Assembly: GCA_023055425.1 (NCBI GenBank)
Contig: JALGPY010000013.1
Coordinates: forward strand, 15,599,735-15,663,734
Origin: Linanthus parryae
Taxonomy: Eukaryota > Streptophyta > Magnoliopsida > Ericales > Polemoniaceae
Reading direction: 5' to 3'
DNA: 64,000 nt
Shown here: piece after piece, positions 60,634-64,000 of the stretch
Layout of the letters: each line of letters begins with the position of its first letter
Numbering within the stretch: position 1 is the first letter of the stretch
Made by a program: the position numbers and the translations under genes
Notes under the pieces: generated by a model
Database searches by the model: none
Told to the model about the DNA's origin: nothing
The model's input: the letters and a program-made list of their open reading frames with translations, nothing else

Positions 60634-61261
60634 TGTGCACAAGAGAATCCGGCGGGGAGCACTCTGTGTACACCGAGAGTAGAGGATCGGAAATGGCACA
60701 GGAAGAGTTGGGTTGTGTGTAGGGAGAGAGTAAGGCAGTAGTAATGTCTGAGAGAGAGACAGGGGTTTGGCAGAGCTTCCGCGTATGTCTGATGTGTTCT
60801 CCTTTGTATGGAAAGGTTAACATCCTATATATAACGGAGAATGTGACCGTTGCAGTGTGGTTAATGCGCCCATCAATGGCGGCTTAATTAGCTTAACCGC
60901 AACGGCACGTTCGTCCGCACATATAGGGACCGTTACAGCACGTTATGCGCGAATACTGGAACCGTTATGGGGTTGACCGGGTTTGACCGGATTGACCAGG
61001 TTTATGGAGCTCGTGCCATAAATCTCTCAAAAGCAGTTACTAAAGGTCGCGCGCGGGCTTGGCTCGCACGCGACAAGACTTACTCTAGCCTCCAAACCAC
61101 TAAGTCCCTACAAGTCCCGTGCAGCGGTATGCGAGGGCCCTGTCTCGCAGCCCCCACATGGATCAGCGCGGCTGGTGATCCAGTGTGTGTGGAGCACAAT
61201 ATGGTGTGCTAGATGATTTCCACGTGGCCAAGATCTGTCAGCTCAGAAAGCACTATCTACA
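60634..61261 (-). repeat. 3' LTR of the second Retand-like element
   Basis: 628 bp; minus strand starts TGTAGATAGTGC at 61261 and ends near TTGTGCACA at 60634. TATA box TATATATAG at 60833-60825. Expected target-site duplication CTCCT (60629-60633), not checkable here. Confidence 0.9.
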
Positions 61262-61276
61262 TTAGCCCCCTTTCTG
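61262..61276 (-). other. polypurine tract of the second Retand-like element
   Basis: Minus strand CAGAAAGGGGGCTAA, as in copy 1. Confidence 0.85.
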
Positions 61277-61436
61277 CGCGTGAAGACTCATAGCCGGATA
61301 GACTTCCATGCGCAGGAACCAACGTACGCGTCGCCGCCACGCACCAATTCAAATGTATACAAGTTCTTCCCCCATGCGTGCCATTATGACCTAAAACCCC
61401 TAGAGTCATGCCGTCTGGCCTTTAGGGTTTTAGGCG

Positions 61437-61532
61437 TGACGTCAGCTTGTCTTGTGATTGCGCGATTCGACGGTGACGGTTGCGATTCGACTACTGAAAG
61501 GACGCAACCCTTCATTTTTTTTGGATAAATAC
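61437..61532 (+). promoter_or_regulatory. putative promoter of the antisense gene, second copy
   Basis: TGACGTCA at 61437-61444 and GATAAATAC at 61524-61532, with the same 79-80 bp spacing as copy 1. The leader to the ATG at 62023 has no coding content and ends in a long pyrimidine tract and CCGCAG. Confidence 0.55.
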
Positions 61533-62022
61533 TCTGTACTCTCCATTGCTGCAAAGCATCACTTCTTTCTCTTAAATTGAATGATACCCTGAAGCCTTCA
61601 AGAGCAGATTCAGATAATCAATCACCAGTTCTCTCTTGTCAATCGTCTTCTTCAATTGTGCACATCCAAGCAAGCTTTACCAAAACAAGGTTGGCCTTGT
61701 TCAATTGCGTTTGATATACTGATATATGCTTTGAACTGCGTTGAATCTTGCAAACCCGTAACATATTATCCACTGCAACTTATGAAAAAGTTCTCGATCT
61801 TTGAATCCAATTTCGATTTAATCCCCAGATGATAAGGATCTTGAACATAGGGTTTCTGAAATCCCTGATAATGTAAACGATTCCAATCTTCTAACTTTGA
61901 AAATTGCCACTGGACTGTTCATCTTTCTTCCAATAAACCCCCGTATGCTTAGAGCTGAATCTTGAAATTCGCACTAAAGTATGTGTATTTCTCCCCCCTT
62001 TTTTTCTTGCTTTTCCGCAGGA

Positions 62023-63899
62023 ATGGCAAAGACAAAAGGAACCAAACCCATTAAGGAGGTCGAAGAAATACCTTCTTCCACGGGCTTTATGGCGAAAAGC
62101 CCCCTATCTGGGCGGCAAAGACTTTTATCATGCCAGGGTTAAGGCGAAGAAATTGCCAATCGCTGTCTCCGGTGAAGCATTACAAACGTTAACCCCTCCA
62201 GTTAACTCGGCGTTGCTCGAATTGATCGATTCCGAAGATGTGGTTCGATTGGGAGTCGAAAATGGGTACTTCCCTTACCCTGCGATTTCTACTCAAGCAT
62301 TTGTTCAGAAATTGGACTTCATGGATAAGTGGATTGACCATGTGTTGACCAATCATGCCGTGACTTTGAACGATGCCGGAATATACATCGCAGTTCGTGC
62401 TATGAAGGGTGCTGCCGTGAAGCTGGATCAGTCCATGCTTCTAAACCTTCTTTCTCGTTACTCGCCAGCGACTCACACGTTCCATTTTGCTAAGTTCGAG
62501 GCTGCTCCCACGCTCGAAGACGTGCACATGCTGTATGATCTGTCTCCCATGGGCGAGGTGGATCCCTTGAGTCCCTTGAGAACAGATGCGGAGATCGCTC
62601 TATACAAGCAGATGGAGGAGTGCTTGTCAGAAGTGAAGAAAATCTCCACCCGGTGGACTCCTAGAAGTCCTTCCTGACTGGCAGTTGGTTGACACATCTG
62701 CGAAGAATACTTGGAACAAGTGGGTCCAATACTTTTTCCGTGACTATGCGAACAGCAGTATCACCAAGAAGCTTCTGAGTCGAAACCCAAAGGCTAAGAA
62801 CTATGTGAATGGAAAGGGTTATCACTTGACCCTATGCGCCTTCCTCTGTGCCTGGTTGTTGAGGTAGTTAATCGATGGTCACCCGCATGATGGGGACTTC
62901 TATCACGTTCTGCCTCTTGCTATGAAATTGGCCCTTGGTCAGAAGGTCGCACTTGGACCCTTAGTCTTGGGCACACTGTATTACAGGTTGGATCAGCTGG
63001 TTGTGGCGATGAAGGAATCGCGTGCCCGCCTCGACGTACTGACTTACATTAACATTGCTTTCTTGACAATCTGGGTCTTCGAGCGATGGCCCTCTTATGC
63101 CCCAGTCGCTTCCAAGCCCAGCAAATGGTGTCCCCCAGGTACTGAGGAGGAGCGTAACAGTGGCAGGGCTGCGAGGTGGTTTGGAACTAACTTTCCCAAG
63201 TGCGTTTGGAGCCTGATATGCGACAATCGGGAAGAGTTTATAGCTAGGCCTTACGCCATGCGTGTTGAGAATGTGCGATGGTTCCCAAAACTGTATCCCT
63301 CCAAGGCTGTTGCTTTCTCAGAAGAGCTCCTTTTCGAGAGCGGGGAGCATTTCCATGAGCGCTATCGCGAATTCTTTTGCTGGTGTCTGCGAGGTTCCCT
63401 TCCTGCTTTTGCAGAGCATGCACGTGAGCTCGCACCTAGGTACGAGAGGATTACCGTGGATGTCGATCCCACTCGCGTGTCTCCCCAGTTTGGCTTTGAT
63501 GCCGTGGCACCCTCAATCTAGCCGCAGTCTATCATCAGAGGCTGCTACAAGCGGTTATTGTCTAGGGAGTGTAAAACAATCTTGATGAGCAATCTTCCCT
63601 TCGAGCAACCTTCAGGTGACCGCGAAGGTGGCTATTCCAGAAACTGGATCGCTTACTGGAACGCCCAGCAGACGAGGTTTGAGACGCAGTCGGTCCCTCA
63701 GCCAAGTAGAGCTCCAGTGATCAAAAGAAATTATTTCCCTTTTCGTCCCAATTGTAGTCTGGACGAGTCTGAATATGGTTGCTATTCATTGCTGGATCGC
63801 GAGAACCATCTATGTCCCTCTATCATTCTGGATGAAAAGATCGCTGCGGTTAGGAAAGGTGATTCGCATGTCATCAGATATAGCGAAACTTTTGCTAAG
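62023..63899 (+). pseudogene. antisense gene exon 1, second copy (broken)
   Basis: ATG follows TTTTCCGCAG|GA, the same acceptor-like context as copy 1. It encodes the mobile-domain-like region: SPATHTFHFAKFEAAP, LEDVHMLYDLSPMGEV, FLCAWLLR and WVFERWPSYAP. Breaks: a frameshift near 62085, another near 62665, TAG at 62865-62867 and TAG at 63519-63521 (TGG in copy 1). The reading resumes in the expected frame each time, so it decayed after being a full ORF. Confidence 0.88.
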
Positions 63900-63977
63900 G
63901 TAAGCAATTTCTCTTGCATGCGCTAAGCCTCTTTACTTCCATTTATTGAAAACTTCATACTACGTTTCCTGTTGTAG
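63900..63977 (+). other. intron 1 of the antisense gene, second copy (78 nt)
   Basis: AAG|GTAAGCAAT donor and CCTGTTGTAG|TGCC acceptor flank exactly where copy 1 has its 74-nt intron. Exon 2 starts CHVRRFA at 63978 and runs off the window. Confidence 0.85.
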
Positions 63978-64000
63978 TGCCATGTGCGGAGGTTTGCATC

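Larger units (their letters stand above)
60634..64000 (-). mobile_element. second Retand-like element, 3' end only (continues past window)
   Basis: Minus-strand element: 3' LTR at the left, then PPT and the antisense gene, which reads on the plus strand. It is collinear with 15.6-kb copy 1 from its 3' end. About 87% identical in the first 60 bp of the LTR by eye, so it is an older or different subfamily member. It interrupts the SIRE-like protease. Confidence 0.9.

Noticed and set aside
60266..60823. One 185-codon frame spanning the Retand-like LTR and Copia protease
   Set aside because: Its first part is LTR sequence; it is a chance fusion across the insertion junction at 60634.

Overview
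This window is repeat-dense plant nuclear DNA, most likely angiosperm heterochromatin. It holds plant-type Ty3/Gypsy (Tat and chromovirus lineages) and Ty1/Copia (SIRE-like) elements, with primer-binding sites matching plant tRNAs. I found no ordinary host gene, rRNA, tRNA or CRISPR array. No species can be named from the sequence alone.

Layout. (1) 1-1785 is the 3' part of a chromovirus-like LTR running in from the left. (2) 1786-38056 is a tandem array of about eleven units of ~2.1 kb, AT-rich, with no convincing coding capacity. It falls into subfamilies and its right edge continues into a diverged relative at 38057-38428. (3) Unit 2 is split by a complete, young Retand-like (Tat lineage) element at 5275-20913: two 626-bp LTRs differing at about 4 sites, TSD CCGGG, a tRNA-Trp-type PBS, one gag-pro-pol frame with five nonsense codons, dual RNase H, integrase, a ~53-bp minisatellite, and a large antisense gene. 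(4) 38429-54363 is the 3' end of a Tekay/Del-type chromovirus on the minus strand. (5) Its LTR is split by a complete gag-only element at 39541-48821 (LTRs ~3.5 kb, TSD GCAAC). (6) Its protease region is split by a SIRE-like Copia element from 54364 rightward. (7) That Copia element is split at 60634 by a second Retand-like element on the minus strand, which runs off the right edge.

The most notable content is the antisense gene of the Retand-like elements. In the complete copy (minus strand, 19596 to 15314) five exons separated by four GT-AG introns of 74-82 nt join into one uninterrupted 1324-codon frame. It starts with a plant-mobile-domain-like region and ends in a coiled coil. The second, diverged copy at 62023-64000 keeps the first intron at the homologous place. 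Both copies share an antisense promoter-like block (TGACGTCA box, TATA-like box) and a splice-acceptor-like site two bases before the ATG. The sense gag-pol frame of the complete copy carries five stops, while the antisense frame is intact. Tat-lineage extra ORFs, including antisense ones, are known as a class; the exon structure, promoter block and duplicated zinc-binding module here are my readings of this sequence.
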